Positions 52,883 to 61,283 of a DNA stretch of 64,000 nucleotides are shown in pieces (within the stretch, counting starts at the first letter, position 1; the number at the start of each line of letters is the position of its first letter). This DNA comes from an uncultured Thermoanaerobaculia bacterium. Its GTDB lineage: Bacteria > Acidobacteriota > Thermoanaerobaculia > Multivoradales > Multivoraceae. Position numbers and translations under genes: made by a program. Under the pieces are notes generated by a model that saw nothing but the letters and a program-made list of their open reading frames with translations, was not told the origin of the DNA and ran no database searches. Location of the stretch: positions 186,001 through 250,000 of the forward strand of contig CATOTG010000001.1 in assembly GCA_951813015.1 (NCBI GenBank), written 5' to 3'.

Positions 52883-54451
52883 ATGGCAAGAGGTCAACCC
52901 GATAGCGACAGCGGCGCGACAACGGGCTACGAAGCCGAACTGTGGGCGATGGCCGATGCGCTCCGCGGCTCGATGGATGCGGCCGAGTACAAGCATGTCG
53001 TGCTCGGCCTCCTTTTCCTGAAGTACATCTCGGACGCCTTCGAGGAGCGCTACGAGACTGTGCTGGCGGAGTGGGGGGAAGATGCCGCGGAGGACCGCGA
53101 CGAGTACACCGCGGAGAACATCTTCTGGGTGCCGCCGGAAGCTCGCTGGGAGCATCTGAAGGCTCGGGCGCGGCAGCCCACCGTCGGCCAGACAGTCGAC
53201 GAGACAATGACAGCCATCGAGCGCGACAACTCGGCACTCAAGGAGGTGTTGCCCAAGGACTTCGCGCGTCCCGCCCTGGACAAACAACGCCTTGGCCAGC
53301 TCATCGACCTGGTCGGCAACATACGCGTTGGCGACGCGGACGCGCGCTCGCGAGATGTGCTCGGCCGCGTCTACGAGTACTTCCTCTCGCAGTTCGCAAG
53401 CGCCGAGGGCAAGAGAGGCGGCGAGTTCTACACGCCACGCTGCGTTGTCGAGCTGCTCGTTGAGATGCTGGAACCCTACCGGGGCCGGGTCTACGATCCC
53501 TGTTGCGGATCCTCGGGAATGTTCGTGCAGTCGGTCGAGTTCATCCGCGCCCATGCCAACGGCAACGGCGGCGAAGCCCCCGGCGACATCTCGCTCTACG
53601 GCCAGGAGTCGAACTACACGACCTGGCGGCTTGCCAGGATGAACCTGGCCATCCGCGGGATCGGAGGACAGATCGCTCACGGCGACAGCTTTCACGACGA
53701 CCGCCATCCAGACCTGAAGGCCGATTTCATCCTCGCCAACCCGCCTTTCAACGTCTCTGACTGGGGCGGTGAGCGGCTGGTCCAGGACAAGCGCTGGCGG
53801 TACGGCGTGCCGCCGAAGCGCAACGCGAACTTCGGGTGGGTTCAGCACATGGTTCACCACCTCGCGCCGGGAGGCCGGGCCGGCTTCGTACTCGCCAACG
53901 GCTCCATGTCCTCCGCCCAGTCCGGCGAGGGCGAGATCCGACGCAGGCTGATCGAGGAAGGAAACCTGGTCGACTGCATGGTGGCCCTGCCGGGGCAACT
54001 CTTCTACTCGACCCCGATTCCGGCCTGCCTGTGGTTCCTCGCGCGAGACCGGCAGGGCGGCGCTTCGCACGCACGGAGCGGCGAGATCCTGTTCATCGAC
54101 GCCCGCGATCTGGGCCGGATGGTGGACCGCACCCACAGGTTCTTGACGTCCGAGGACGTCGCCGAGATCGCCGCGACCTACCATGCATGGCACGGCGGGG
54201 AAGGTGTCATCGAATACGAGGACAAACCCGGTTTCTGCAAGAGTGCGACTCTTGAAGAGGTCGGCAGGCACGGCCATGTGCTGACGCCCGGACGCTACGT
54301 TGGCATGAAGCCGCAGGAGGACGACGGCGAGCTGTTCGAGGACAAGATGACTCGGCTCGCCGGCGAGTGGAGAAGGCAGCAGGCGGAGGCGAGGAGGCTT
54401 GACGCCGTGATCGAGGAGAACCTGCGGGGGCTGGGGTTCGGGGTGGACTGA
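52883..54451 (+). CDS. hsdM: Type I restriction-modification methyltransferase subunit HsdM
   Basis: 522 residues. The N-terminal HsdM helical domain ([20 protein letters not shown]) is complete. The SAM motif is DPCCGSSG at 205-212 and the catalytic NPPF is at 286-289. It methylates adenine in a sequence chosen by HsdS. The expected hsdS is present only as its last third, 100 bp downstream, and no hsdR is found, so this copy cannot form a complete restriction enzyme here. Confidence 0.9.
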   Translation: MARGQPDSDSGATTGYEAELWAMADALRGSMDAAEYKHVVLGLLFLKYISDAFEERYETVLAEWGEDAAEDRDEYTAENIFWVPPEARWEHLKARARQPTVGQTVDETMTAIERDNSALKEVLPKDFARPALDKQRLGQLIDLVGNIRVGDADARSRDVLGRVYEYFLSQFASAEGKRGGEFYTPRCVVELLVEMLEPYRGRVYDPCCGSSGMFVQSVEFIRAHANGNGGEAPGDISLYGQESNYTTWRLARMNLAIRGIGGQIAHGDSFHDDRHPDLKADFILANPPFNVSDWGGERLVQDKRWRYGVPPKRNANFGWVQHMVHHLAPGGRAGFVLANGSMSSAQSGEGEIRRRLIEEGNLVDCMVALPGQLFYSTPIPACLWFLARDRQGGASHARSGEILFIDARDLGRMVDRTHRFLTSEDVAEIAATYHAWHGGEGVIEYEDKPGFCKSATLEEVGRHGHVLTPGRYVGMKPQEDDGELFEDKMTRLAGEWRRQQAEARRLDAVIEENLRGLGFGVD

Positions 54452-54549
54452 GTGGACGTGCTCGTTCGCGCCGCCATCGGCGGGGCGCCCTGGTTCGGCC
54501 ATGCCTTAGGCTACGGAGCCTAGACCGCGACGGCAGCGCGCGGCGGAAC

Positions 54550-54906
54550 CAGGAGTCCGGAAGCACGGGTTTCGCAGTGCTGCGGCCCAAGGCCACCTTT
54601 GAGCGGGAAATCGTCTACTGCGCTGCGACTTCCCACGGAACTATCCACCGTCTCGCTCGTTTGGCAGACGGGGGCGCATACCCGGCCGTGAGCCCGACAA
54701 GCGTCTTGGACACCGCCGTAGCAAGGCCGGACACGCCCATTCGACTGGCGTTCTCGGCGTTGGCGGCACCACTGTTGAACCGATTTGAAGAGAATCAGCG
54801 GGAAGCTCCAATTCTCAGTACCGCCCGGGACACGCTGTTGCCGAAGCTGGTCTCCGGAGAGATCCGCGTACCCAGTGCCGAGAGGGCATTGGAAGCCCTC
54901 ACATGA
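54550..54906 (+). pseudogene. HsdS specificity subunit, C-terminal fragment
   Basis: The frame reads GSTGFAVLRPKATFEREIVY and ends FEENQREAPILSTARDTLLP then KLVSGEIRVP. This is the second target-recognition half and terminal helix of an HsdS subunit. The first half is missing between the hsdM stop and 54550. An IS3 fragment follows immediately, so the locus was cut on both sides. Confidence 0.8.
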
Positions 54907-54939
54907 CTTTGGTATCCGCGACCTACCGAGTCGGAGGTC

Positions 54940-55082
54940 AAAGAGGCTGCGCCGGCTGCGCCGGGAGAACCGCCCGTTGCGGGAAGAGCGGGCAATTCTG
55001 GCAAGAGCAACGGCCTGGTTTGCTCGGGAGACGGGACCGAAGGGGTCTTCCGGTTCATGAGAGCGAACCAGGCCGAAGTTCG
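54940..55082 (+). pseudogene. IS3-family fragment (orfA end and first orfB codons)
   Basis: Almost base-identical to 11007-11145 of the IS3 copy: LRRENRPLREERAILARATA and the ATGA junction into orfB. It breaks off at 55082 where the BNR-repeat gene begins. No terminal repeat is left. Confidence 0.8.
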
Positions 55083-55084
55083 GT

Positions 55085-56329
55085 TTAGTCCAGATCCGCG
55101 GCGGACATCAGACCAGTGCGCACGCCGCCGTCGCGCCAAGCGAAGATCAGGCGGTCGCCGCCAAGAACGAGCTTGGGGACGCCGACGACACTTCGGCCGG
55201 CTGGCGCTGACGCTACCGGCAGCGAGGCGCCCGTGCGCCCGTCCCCGGTTGCGCGACGGACCCGCAGTTCCGCGCCGCCTTCCACGCGTTCGACCCAACT
55301 GACCGCAGCACTGCCGTCTTCCAGCATCGCGACACCGGCCCAGCCGCGCGGGGAACCGTCGTCGATTCGGAGCGGTGCGCCGAACCGTTGCTCTTTCGTG
55401 TTCCAGAACGCCGCCACCACTCTTGCCTCACCGTCGGCGGCCGTGAACCAGGCAACTGCCGGGCCCTCCTGGCCCGAAGCCAGGGCCGGGCCGTTCGTCG
55501 GACATCCGCGGATGTGCCAGCCGTCGCGGTGAACCAGCTCGGAACCTGTCCATCGACCGTCCTCGAGGCGGGCGAAGGAGATGTCACGGAACTCGCCTTC
55601 CCGGCGGTCGCGGAAAGCCAGGAAGAAGCCATCCGGACTCGGCGCCATTGCCGTCGTGCAACAACTGCACACGTCGGCGTCGACCTCCAGGTCACGGAGC
55701 AGCTTGCCGGCCTGATCGAACGAAGCGGAACGCAGAGTCATCCGCGGTTCCACTGCGGCGTGGCCGGCGCCTCCGACATTCCCGGGACCGGAACCGACCG
55801 CGGCCACCTCTCCATCGGCCTCGCCGACAGTAGCCAGGTAGGCCATCTCGAACCCGTCCGCTGTGGCGGCAGACGCCACAAAGCCCGCGTAGCCGTCCAC
55901 ACCTTCGCCACTCGCCTTGAACACCTGCCGCCAGGTCGCACCGCGGTCGTTTGAGAAGACCAACCGGATGCCGTAGCCGTAGTCGCCCTCCCGGTCCTCG
56001 TCGTGAACCAGCCAGTGCGCTGCCATTCGGTCGCCGCCCAGCGGCACAACGGCCGGATGGTCGATCCAGTTGACGAACCAGCCCTCGCCTGTCGCAATCG
56101 TCCTGGCCGGACCCCATTCGTCGCCGCGCAACTCGGCGTAACGCAGTGCATGGCCACGTTCGCCCGAGCGCTCAACCCAACTGAGGACGATCGTGCCCTC
56201 AGGTCGCGCGTTCAAGGCATAGCTGCTGCTCTTCTCCGCAGCAGGCGCATCGAGAAGCCGCACTTCCCCTACCACAGCCGTGGCAAGGACGCCGATCCCA
56301 AGACCAATGAACAAGGCGCAACGACTCAT
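55085..56329 (-). CDS. Secreted sialidase-like (BNR-repeat) protein
   Basis: 414 residues from ATG 56329, with an N-terminal hydrophobic signal (CALFIGLGIGVLATAVVGEV). The body is made of repeated beta-propeller blades of the sialidase/BNR type, e.g. FSNDRGATWRQVF and several SWVER / AWF strands. A CSCC cluster lies mid-protein. It probably binds or hydrolyses glycans outside the cell, but catalytic residues of true sialidases are not evident. The 3' end lies a few bases from an IS3 fragment; since the final codons (GLMSAADLD) end with a stop at the junction, slight truncation is possible. Confidence 0.65.
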   Translation of the reverse strand: MSRCALFIGLGIGVLATAVVGEVRLLDAPAAEKSSSYALNARPEGTIVLSWVERSGERGHALRYAELRGDEWGPARTIATGEGWFVNWIDHPAVVPLGGDRMAAHWLVHDEDREGDYGYGIRLVFSNDRGATWRQVFKASGEGVDGYAGFVASAATADGFEMAYLATVGEADGEVAAVGSGPGNVGGAGHAAVEPRMTLRSASFDQAGKLLRDLEVDADVCSCCTTAMAPSPDGFFLAFRDRREGEFRDISFARLEDGRWTGSELVHRDGWHIRGCPTNGPALASGQEGPAVAWFTAADGEARVVAAFWNTKEQRFGAPLRIDDGSPRGWAGVAMLEDGSAAVSWVERVEGGAELRVRRATGDGRTGASLPVASAPAGRSVVGVPKLVLGGDRLIFAWRDGGVRTGLMSAADLD

Positions 56330-56448
56330 CTGGCGCCGGATTCTCTCAGATAGCCACCTGGCGAGGCTTCGCCCCGGACCGACGAGTGTGCAAGGCCGGA
56401 GCAGATGCCGGCCAGAACCCGGGCGCCGCTCCAGCCGACGCGAGCCCG

Positions 56449-57234
56449 CTACTGCCAGGTCACCGCCATCGCGAAGAAGTGGTCGAAGACTTCGCGGTTG
56501 GGGTGGTTCGCGTCGTTGTTCTCGGGGCTGCGGATGTAGAAGTCCAGTTGCTGGGCCGCCGGGTTCACGGCCCCGGCCGGGCCGTCGGACGGCTGGAGTT
56601 GCACCTGCAGGGTCTCGCGGTCGCGCATGCCCTGGGTGACCATGAAGTGGATCTGGTAGTCGCTGTACAACTCTTCGCCGTTCAGCGCGCCGCGGCCGTA
56701 GCCCCAACCGGCGACGTAGAGCAGGCTCTTCGGCCAGTTCGAGTCGCCGCAACCGGCATCGCCATGCTCGAACAGGTAGGCCGCGATGCCCCCGTCCTGG
56801 CAGGGCGAGAACTCGTGGAACCGGTCGAGTTCCACGACGTACTCGCCCTCGGGGAGCTGCAGCTCGGCGCGGAACGTGCCGGTGTTCGTGATCTCGTCGA
56901 CATCGATCGTGATCTCGCCGCCTACCGGGGCCACGTTGCCGGCGTCGTCGCCCATGTGGTCCCAGGGCGACTCGTCGTTCAGGCTGCCGACCTGGTGGAC
57001 GTTCGAGCCGGTGATCACGAACCGGCCGTCGTAGAGCTCGTGCTGCTCCGGTTCATAGAGTCCCATGCCCGTGCCGGGCTGGCTGCGGGCGGTCACCGGC
57101 GCCGGCTCGGGCTCGGGCTCGACCTCCACCGCTTGCTCGCCCCCGCGCGGGGTACAACCGGCCAGAAACACCGCCGACAGCCCCACGGCCGCTACAACCA
57201 CCCGGGTCCAAGGCTGCCGCATCGTCATCGTCAA
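56449..57234 (-). CDS. Lipoprotein of unknown function
   Basis: 261 residues with a lipobox LAGC at 24-27 after a typical signal (VVVAAVGLSAVF), so it is membrane-anchored through Cys27. A proline/glutamate linker (EVEPEPEPAP) precedes a beta-rich domain. No family was recognised. The start region has ATG ACG ATG ACG ATG preceded by aggaggt; the third ATG is equally likely. The leader and start are present a second time 72 bp upstream. Confidence 0.65.
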   Translation of the reverse strand: MTMTMRQPWTRVVVAAVGLSAVFLAGCTPRGGEQAVEVEPEPEPAPVTARSQPGTGMGLYEPEQHELYDGRFVITGSNVHQVGSLNDESPWDHMGDDAGNVAPVGGEITIDVDEITNTGTFRAELQLPEGEYVVELDRFHEFSPCQDGGIAAYLFEHGDAGCGDSNWPKSLLYVAGWGYGRGALNGEELYSDYQIHFMVTQGMRDRETLQVQLQPSDGPAGAVNPAAQQLDFYIRSPENNDANHPNREVFDHFFAMAVTWQ

Positions 57235-57324
57235 CTACCTCCTGAAGTCACTGTCTCGCGGCTGCCGTGTGCCGTGACCACCTCTTGGCGGCATCGTCAT
57301 CGTCAGCTACCTCCTGAAATCACT
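57219..57324. repeat. Duplicated leader/start of the lipoprotein gene
   Basis: gcatcgtcatcgtcaactac... (57219-57252) recurs at 57291-57324 with two or three changes. On the minus strand each copy has aggaggta followed by ATGACGATG, so the duplication carries a second ribosome site and start codons 72 bp upstream of the gene. Confidence 0.8.
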
Positions 57325-57363
57325 ATAGCCCGCAGCCGGGTGCTCGCCGGTACAATCGCGGCC

Positions 57364-57678
57364 GTGCTGGACATCCTCCCCGACGTGGATCGCTGGCGTG
57401 CCGATGGCCGCAAGGTCGCCGTCGCCACCGTGATCCGCACCGTTGGCTCCTCGCCCCGGCCACTGGGTTCGAAGATGGCCATCTCCGACGCGGGCGGCAT
57501 CAGCGGCTCGGTCAGCGGCGGCTGCATCGAAGGCGCGGTGATCCAGGAGGCCCGGTCGGTGCTGGAAAACGGCCTGCCGAAACGGCTCCTCTACGGCATC
57601 TCCGACGAGCAGGCGTGGTCCGTCGGGCTCACCTGCGGCGGCGAAGTCGAAGTCCTGGTCGAGCGCCTCGACGCTTGA
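57364..57678 (+). CDS. XdhC/CoxI N-terminal domain protein
   Basis: 104 residues from GTG 57364 (GTG 57340 also in frame) covering the XdhC_CoxI domain: VATVIRTVGSSPRPLGSKMA and GGISGSVSGGCIEGAVIQEA. Such proteins bind molybdenum cofactor and guide its insertion or sulfuration in molybdenum hydroxylases. In many genomes this and the Rossmann half are one protein; here they are split into two adjacent genes, 19 bp apart. Confidence 0.8.
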   Translation: MLDILPDVDRWRADGRKVAVATVIRTVGSSPRPLGSKMAISDAGGISGSVSGGCIEGAVIQEARSVLENGLPKRLLYGISDEQAWSVGLTCGGEVEVLVERLDA

Positions 57679-57697
57679 GGCCGCCCGGCTGCCGCCG

Positions 57698-58570
57698 ATG
57701 AGTTCCCGGTTCGAGTCCCTGCGCCGGTCCCTGCTGGCCGGCGAGCGGCTGGTCGCGTTCACCCGAGCCGACGACGACGCGCTCGGTTCGCGCCTCCTCG
57801 TATGGCACGACGGACGAAGCGAAGGAACGCTGCGCTCCCCGAACCTCGATCGGGCCGCCACGACTCTGGCAACGGGGCCGGATCTCCCGGCCACGGGCCT
57901 CCTCGAGATCGACGGCACGGAGGTGTTCGTCGAGAACTTCGAGCCCCTGCCCCAGTTGTTCATCGTCGGGGCGGTCCACGTCGCGATCCACCTGGTCCAC
58001 TTCGCCCGCCAGCTCGGATTCCGCACCGTGGTCGTCGACGCGCGCTCCGCCTTCGCCACCGCCGAGCGCTTTCCCCACGCCGACGAACTGGTCGTCGAGT
58101 GGCCGGCCGAGTACCTGGCGCGGACCAGGCTGCACGACAACACGTTCTGCGTCTTCCTCACTCACGACGAGAAGCTCGACAACCCGGCGCTTGAGGTCGC
58201 GCTTGAAGCGGGAGTCCGCTACGTCGGCGCTCTGGGCTCGTCGCGCACCCACGCGAAGCGGGTCGCGGCACTTGGCGAAGCCGGCCTGGCCTCGGAGCTG
58301 ATCGACCGCATCCACGCACCGATCGGCCTCGACCTCGGCGGCCGAAAGCCGGAGGAGATTGCCCTTGCGATCGCCGCCGAACTCGTCGCGGTACGAAGCG
58401 GCAGCGAGGCCGGCGACCGCGGCCGTCGCGCCGGCCTTGCGAGCGCCGCCGAACTCGTCGCGGTACGAAGCGGCAGCGAGGCCGGCGACCGCGGCCGTCG
58501 CGCCGGCCCTGCGAGCGCCGCCGAGCTCGTCGGGGTACGAAGCGGCCGGTTGCCAGGCGGTGAACGATGA
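57698..58570 (+). CDS. XdhC-family protein, Rossmann-domain half
   Basis: 290 residues. The central Rossmann fold (QLFIVGAVHVAIHLVHFARQ, YVGALGSSRTHAKR, IHAPIGLDLGGRKPEEIALA) is the C-terminal domain of XdhC proteins, needed for molybdenum cofactor sulfuration or transfer. After the normal end (IAAELVAVRSG) the sequence repeats itself in frame: two full 72-bp units and part of a third. The extra ~50 residues, rich in Arg, Gly and Ala, are probably not part of the fold. It is followed by a MobA-like gene. Confidence 0.8.
   Translation: MSSRFESLRRSLLAGERLVAFTRADDDALGSRLLVWHDGRSEGTLRSPNLDRAATTLATGPDLPATGLLEIDGTEVFVENFEPLPQLFIVGAVHVAIHLVHFARQLGFRTVVVDARSAFATAERFPHADELVVEWPAEYLARTRLHDNTFCVFLTHDEKLDNPALEVALEAGVRYVGALGSSRTHAKRVAALGEAGLASELIDRIHAPIGLDLGGRKPEEIALAIAAELVAVRSGSEAGDRGRRAGLASAAELVAVRSGSEAGDRGRRAGPASAAELVGVRSGRLPGGER
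58374..58545 (+). repeat. 72-bp tandem repeat at the 3' end of the XdhC-like gene
   Basis: Unit beginning gccgccgaactcgtcgcggt, 2.4 copies with one or two differences, each coding AAELVAVRSGSEAGDRGRRA. Since 72 is a multiple of 3, copy changes keep the frame. Confidence 0.9.
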
Positions 58571-58637
58571 CCGGCCCTGTTTCCGGTGTCGTCGGCAAGC
58601 CGCTCGACCGCGCTCCGCTCAAACGCTCCGGCAGGCG

Positions 58638-59288
58638 ATGACCGGCCGGGTTTCCGGTGTCGTCCTCGCGGCCGGCCTTTCGACCCGGTTCGAGGCCGCA
58701 TGCAGGGAGAATGCGCACGTTCCCGGGAAGAACGTCGCCGGTGCGACCAGACCGAAGCAGCTCTACCGGATCGGCGGCGAGTCTCTCGTTCGGCGCACTT
58801 GTCGGGAGGCGCTCGCGTCCGGCCTCGCCGAAGTCATCCTGGTCACCGGCCACGCGGAACGGCAGGTACGGGAGGAAGTGGCCGACCTCGACCTCCGGAC
58901 GGCCCACAACTCCGCCTACGCGGCGGGTCAGAGCGGCTCGGTCCGTTGCGGCCTGGCCGGCGTGTCGGACCGCGCCGAGGGCGCGATGTTCCTGCCCGTC
59001 GACCAGCCCGGGCTCGACGCTGCAACCATCGACCGGTTGCTCGGCGGGTTCGACGGGCCCGCCTCGATCGTCGTGCCCACCTGCCGCGATCGGCGCGGCG
59101 CCCCGGTCACGTTCGGCAGCTCGTGGTTCGACCACCTGAGGCGCCTCCGGGGCGACGAGGGGGCCCGTCGCCTGCTCCGGGAACTGGCGGAGCACGTGAT
59201 CGAAGTGGACCTCGAAACGGACGTGCCGCTCGAGGACGTCGACACCGCGGACGAAGCGCTGGCGTGGGCCGAAACGAGGCCGCAGTGA
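58638..59288 (+). CDS. MobA-like molybdenum cofactor nucleotidyltransferase
   Basis: 216 residues from ATG 58638. The nucleotide-binding start VVLAAGLSTRF, then RPKQLYRIGG, LVTGHAERQVR and MFLPVDQPGL (metal-binding Asp) are those of MobA/MocA-type transferases that add CMP or GMP to molybdopterin. An insertion of ~18 residues after LSTRF is unusual. Its start region is duplicated 71 bp upstream (58567). Together with the XdhC genes it supports molybdenum hydroxylase maturation. Its stop overlaps the next GTG. Confidence 0.75.
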   Translation: MTGRVSGVVLAAGLSTRFEAACRENAHVPGKNVAGATRPKQLYRIGGESLVRRTCREALASGLAEVILVTGHAERQVREEVADLDLRTAHNSAYAAGQSGSVRCGLAGVSDRAEGAMFLPVDQPGLDAATIDRLLGGFDGPASIVVPTCRDRRGAPVTFGSSWFDHLRRLRGDEGARRLLRELAEHVIEVDLETDVPLEDVDTADEALAWAETRPQ

Positions 59289-60796
59289 CCGCGGGGCCGC
59301 GGGATGGGCCCGCGGAGAAGACGGGGAGAGGCGCGACGGAACGAGGTCGGCGCCCAGGTCGCCGAGGTGGCCAGGACGCCGCCGTTGAAGGCCGAGGGCA
59401 GGGCGCGGCGGAACGAGGTCGGCGCCCACGTCGCCGAGAGGGTCCGCGGGATGGGCCCGCGGAGAGGGCGAGGGAAGCGCCGCTCGATCGCCCCCTGCGG
59501 CTCATTCCGCGGGTGCGTCACTACGACTGGGGAACGCGCGACTTCATTCCACGCCTCTGTGGCCGCGAACCCGGCGACCGGCCGGAAGCCGAACTCTGGT
59601 TCGGCGCCCACGCCGATGCTCCGGCCGGCGTCGTGCTCGAAGCCGGTTCTGCCAACGGGCCGGGCGACGCCGGCCGTCCGGTACCCCTAGACCGGCTGAT
59701 CGCCGAGCGCCGGCGCGAGGTTCTCGGCCCCGGAGCAGCCGGCAGCGCCCTGCCCTTTCTGACCAAGATCCTCTCCGCCGCCAGGCCCCTGTCGATCCAG
59801 GCCCACCCCGACCGCGAGCAGGCCAGGCGCGGTTTCGCAAGCGTGCCAGTCGCAAGCGGGGGCGTTGAAGGCTCCTCAAGCGCCTTGGCAGGGCAGGGCA
59901 GGGCAGGGGCTTGGGGCAAGGGTGGGGAAACCAGGGGCGCCGCGCCCGTCAGCGACGCGAACCGCACGTACCGCGACCCGAACCACAAGCCCGAACTGCT
60001 CTACGCCCTGACGCCCTTCTCCGCCCTGGCCGGCTTCCGGCCCGCCGCCGAGGCGGCGCAGCTGCTGGCCGCCCTGGGCCTCGAGCAACTCGAGTCGACC
60101 GTCCGCCGCCTCGAATCCGAAGGCGCCGCCGCCTACCGCGCCCTGCTCGAAGCGCTCCGACGCCACACCGGAACCGATCTCGCCGGCGCCGCCGTCGAGG
60201 CAGCCCATCGTGCCTCGACCGAGGGCGACGCCGACTGCCGGGACGCGATGCACTGGATCGTTCGCATCGCGTCGCACCACCCGGACGACCCCCTGGTCGC
60301 AGCACCGCTCTTCCTCCGCCTGGTGCACCTCGAACCCGGCCAGGCCCTGTTCACCGGGCCCGGCGTTCCGCACAGCTACCTGGAAGGCTCCGCGATCGAG
60401 GTCATGGCGAACTCCGACAACGTGCTCCGCCTGGGCCTGACCTCCAAACGCGTGGACGCCGGAGAACTGCTCGACATCCTCGTCTACGAAGCCTCCGCCG
60501 GCGCCCCGCTGGCGCCCCGAACCGACGAACACTCCTGGGGCACACGGACCTGTTTCCAGCCGCCGGCCGAGGACTTCCGTCTGGACGTCCTGCAGGTCGA
60601 CGGCACTGACGAGGCGCCCCTCAAGCACCAGGGGCGCGCCCGAATCACCCTCGCACTTGAAGGAGAAATCGAGGTCCGCAACTCCTTCGGTACGCAAACA
60701 CTGCGTCCAGGCCAGGCCGTCCTCCTGCCAGCAGCCGCCAGAGCCGTCACCGCAACCGGCCCGGGAACACTCGCTCTGACGACGTCAGACAACTGA
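59285..60796 (+). CDS. manA: Mannose-6-phosphate isomerase, class I
   Basis: 503 residues from GTG 59285, which overlaps the previous stop. The enzyme proper starts near residue 77 (PRVRHYDWGTRDFIP). Zinc ligands and active-site motifs are present: LSIQAHPDREQARR, NHKPELLYAL and GPGVPHSYLEGSAIEVMANSDNVLRLG. It interconverts mannose-6-phosphate and fructose-6-phosphate. The first ~75 residues are repeat-derived Arg/Gly/Ala sequence, and another Gly-rich insertion (about residues 196-222) splits the usual HPD...NHKPE spacing. The true start may therefore be later, although no ATG is in frame there. Confidence 0.8.
   Translation: MTAGPRDGPAEKTGRGATERGRRPGRRGGQDAAVEGRGQGAAERGRRPRRREGPRDGPAERAREAPLDRPLRLIPRVRHYDWGTRDFIPRLCGREPGDRPEAELWFGAHADAPAGVVLEAGSANGPGDAGRPVPLDRLIAERRREVLGPGAAGSALPFLTKILSAARPLSIQAHPDREQARRGFASVPVASGGVEGSSSALAGQGRAGAWGKGGETRGAAPVSDANRTYRDPNHKPELLYALTPFSALAGFRPAAEAAQLLAALGLEQLESTVRRLESEGAAAYRALLEALRRHTGTDLAGAAVEAAHRASTEGDADCRDAMHWIVRIASHHPDDPLVAAPLFLRLVHLEPGQALFTGPGVPHSYLEGSAIEVMANSDNVLRLGLTSKRVDAGELLDILVYEASAGAPLAPRTDEHSWGTRTCFQPPAEDFRLDVLQVDGTDEAPLKHQGRARITLALEGEIEVRNSFGTQTLRPGQAVLLPAAARAVTATGPGTLALTTSDN
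59298..59467. repeat. Palindromic and direct repeats in the manA 5' region
   Basis: ccgcgggatgggcccgcgg, itself a near-perfect palindrome, occurs at about 59294 and again at 59446. A ~37-bp segment (acggaacgaggtcggcgccc... / gcggaacgaggtcggcgccc...) occurs at about 59337 and 59411 between them. Confidence 0.7.
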
Positions 60797-61283
60797 CTGC
60801 CGGCGGCGGCAGGGCAAAGACTCTCTACCTGGGCCCGCTTCGCTGGCCTGAGCCGACTGCCGGCGCCTCGCACCGTCAGCTACTGGCTTCAGTGTCTGAA
60901 GGGCGAACATGTCGAGCGCCTTTCAAGAGTCAACCACGAGTTGCGCGGGCCTTCTGGCCCGCGTTCGGAAACAAGCTCGCCTCGAGTTTTCGCATCGTGT
61001 GGGCAATCATGGCTGGCAAGGCGGGGCGTAGTCTGTCAGGCCAGCGTCGCAGCGGCGTCGGCTCAGGCCTTTGGCGGAACGGGCGGCCCGGATTCGAACC
61101 ACCGCCAGCGGCGCCGCGGCCCGCGGCCGTCGCAGAGCTGTGAGGGCAAAGCCGAGCTCGGCCAGGCCGTCGCGGCACTCAGGGCGGCCGCCAGGTCCGC
61201 CGGCAGCGCCGATATCATCGGAGACGTCCACAGCACTCCCGGAAGGAGCCTGACCGGCGGTCGTGCAGCTTAGGGGGCCTGAC
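60797..61283. other. Intergenic region; terminator-like hairpin, otherwise no gene seen
   Basis: About 490 bp. It contains a strong hairpin (60944-60963) and a stretch that looks superficially like a tRNA 3' end (61070-61110) but fails to pair. No coding sequence was supported. Confidence 0.45.
60944..60963 (+). terminator. Hairpin downstream of manA
   Basis: cgcgggcc - ttct - ggcccgcg, an 8-bp perfect stem with a tetraloop, ~150 bp after the manA stop. No T-run. Confidence 0.35.

Noticed and set aside
61070..61115. tRNA-like 3' end on the minus strand (ggttcgaatcc within a GC-rich stretch)
   Set aside because: The T-stem does not pair (only about three of five positions) and no anticodon or D-arm can be built around it.
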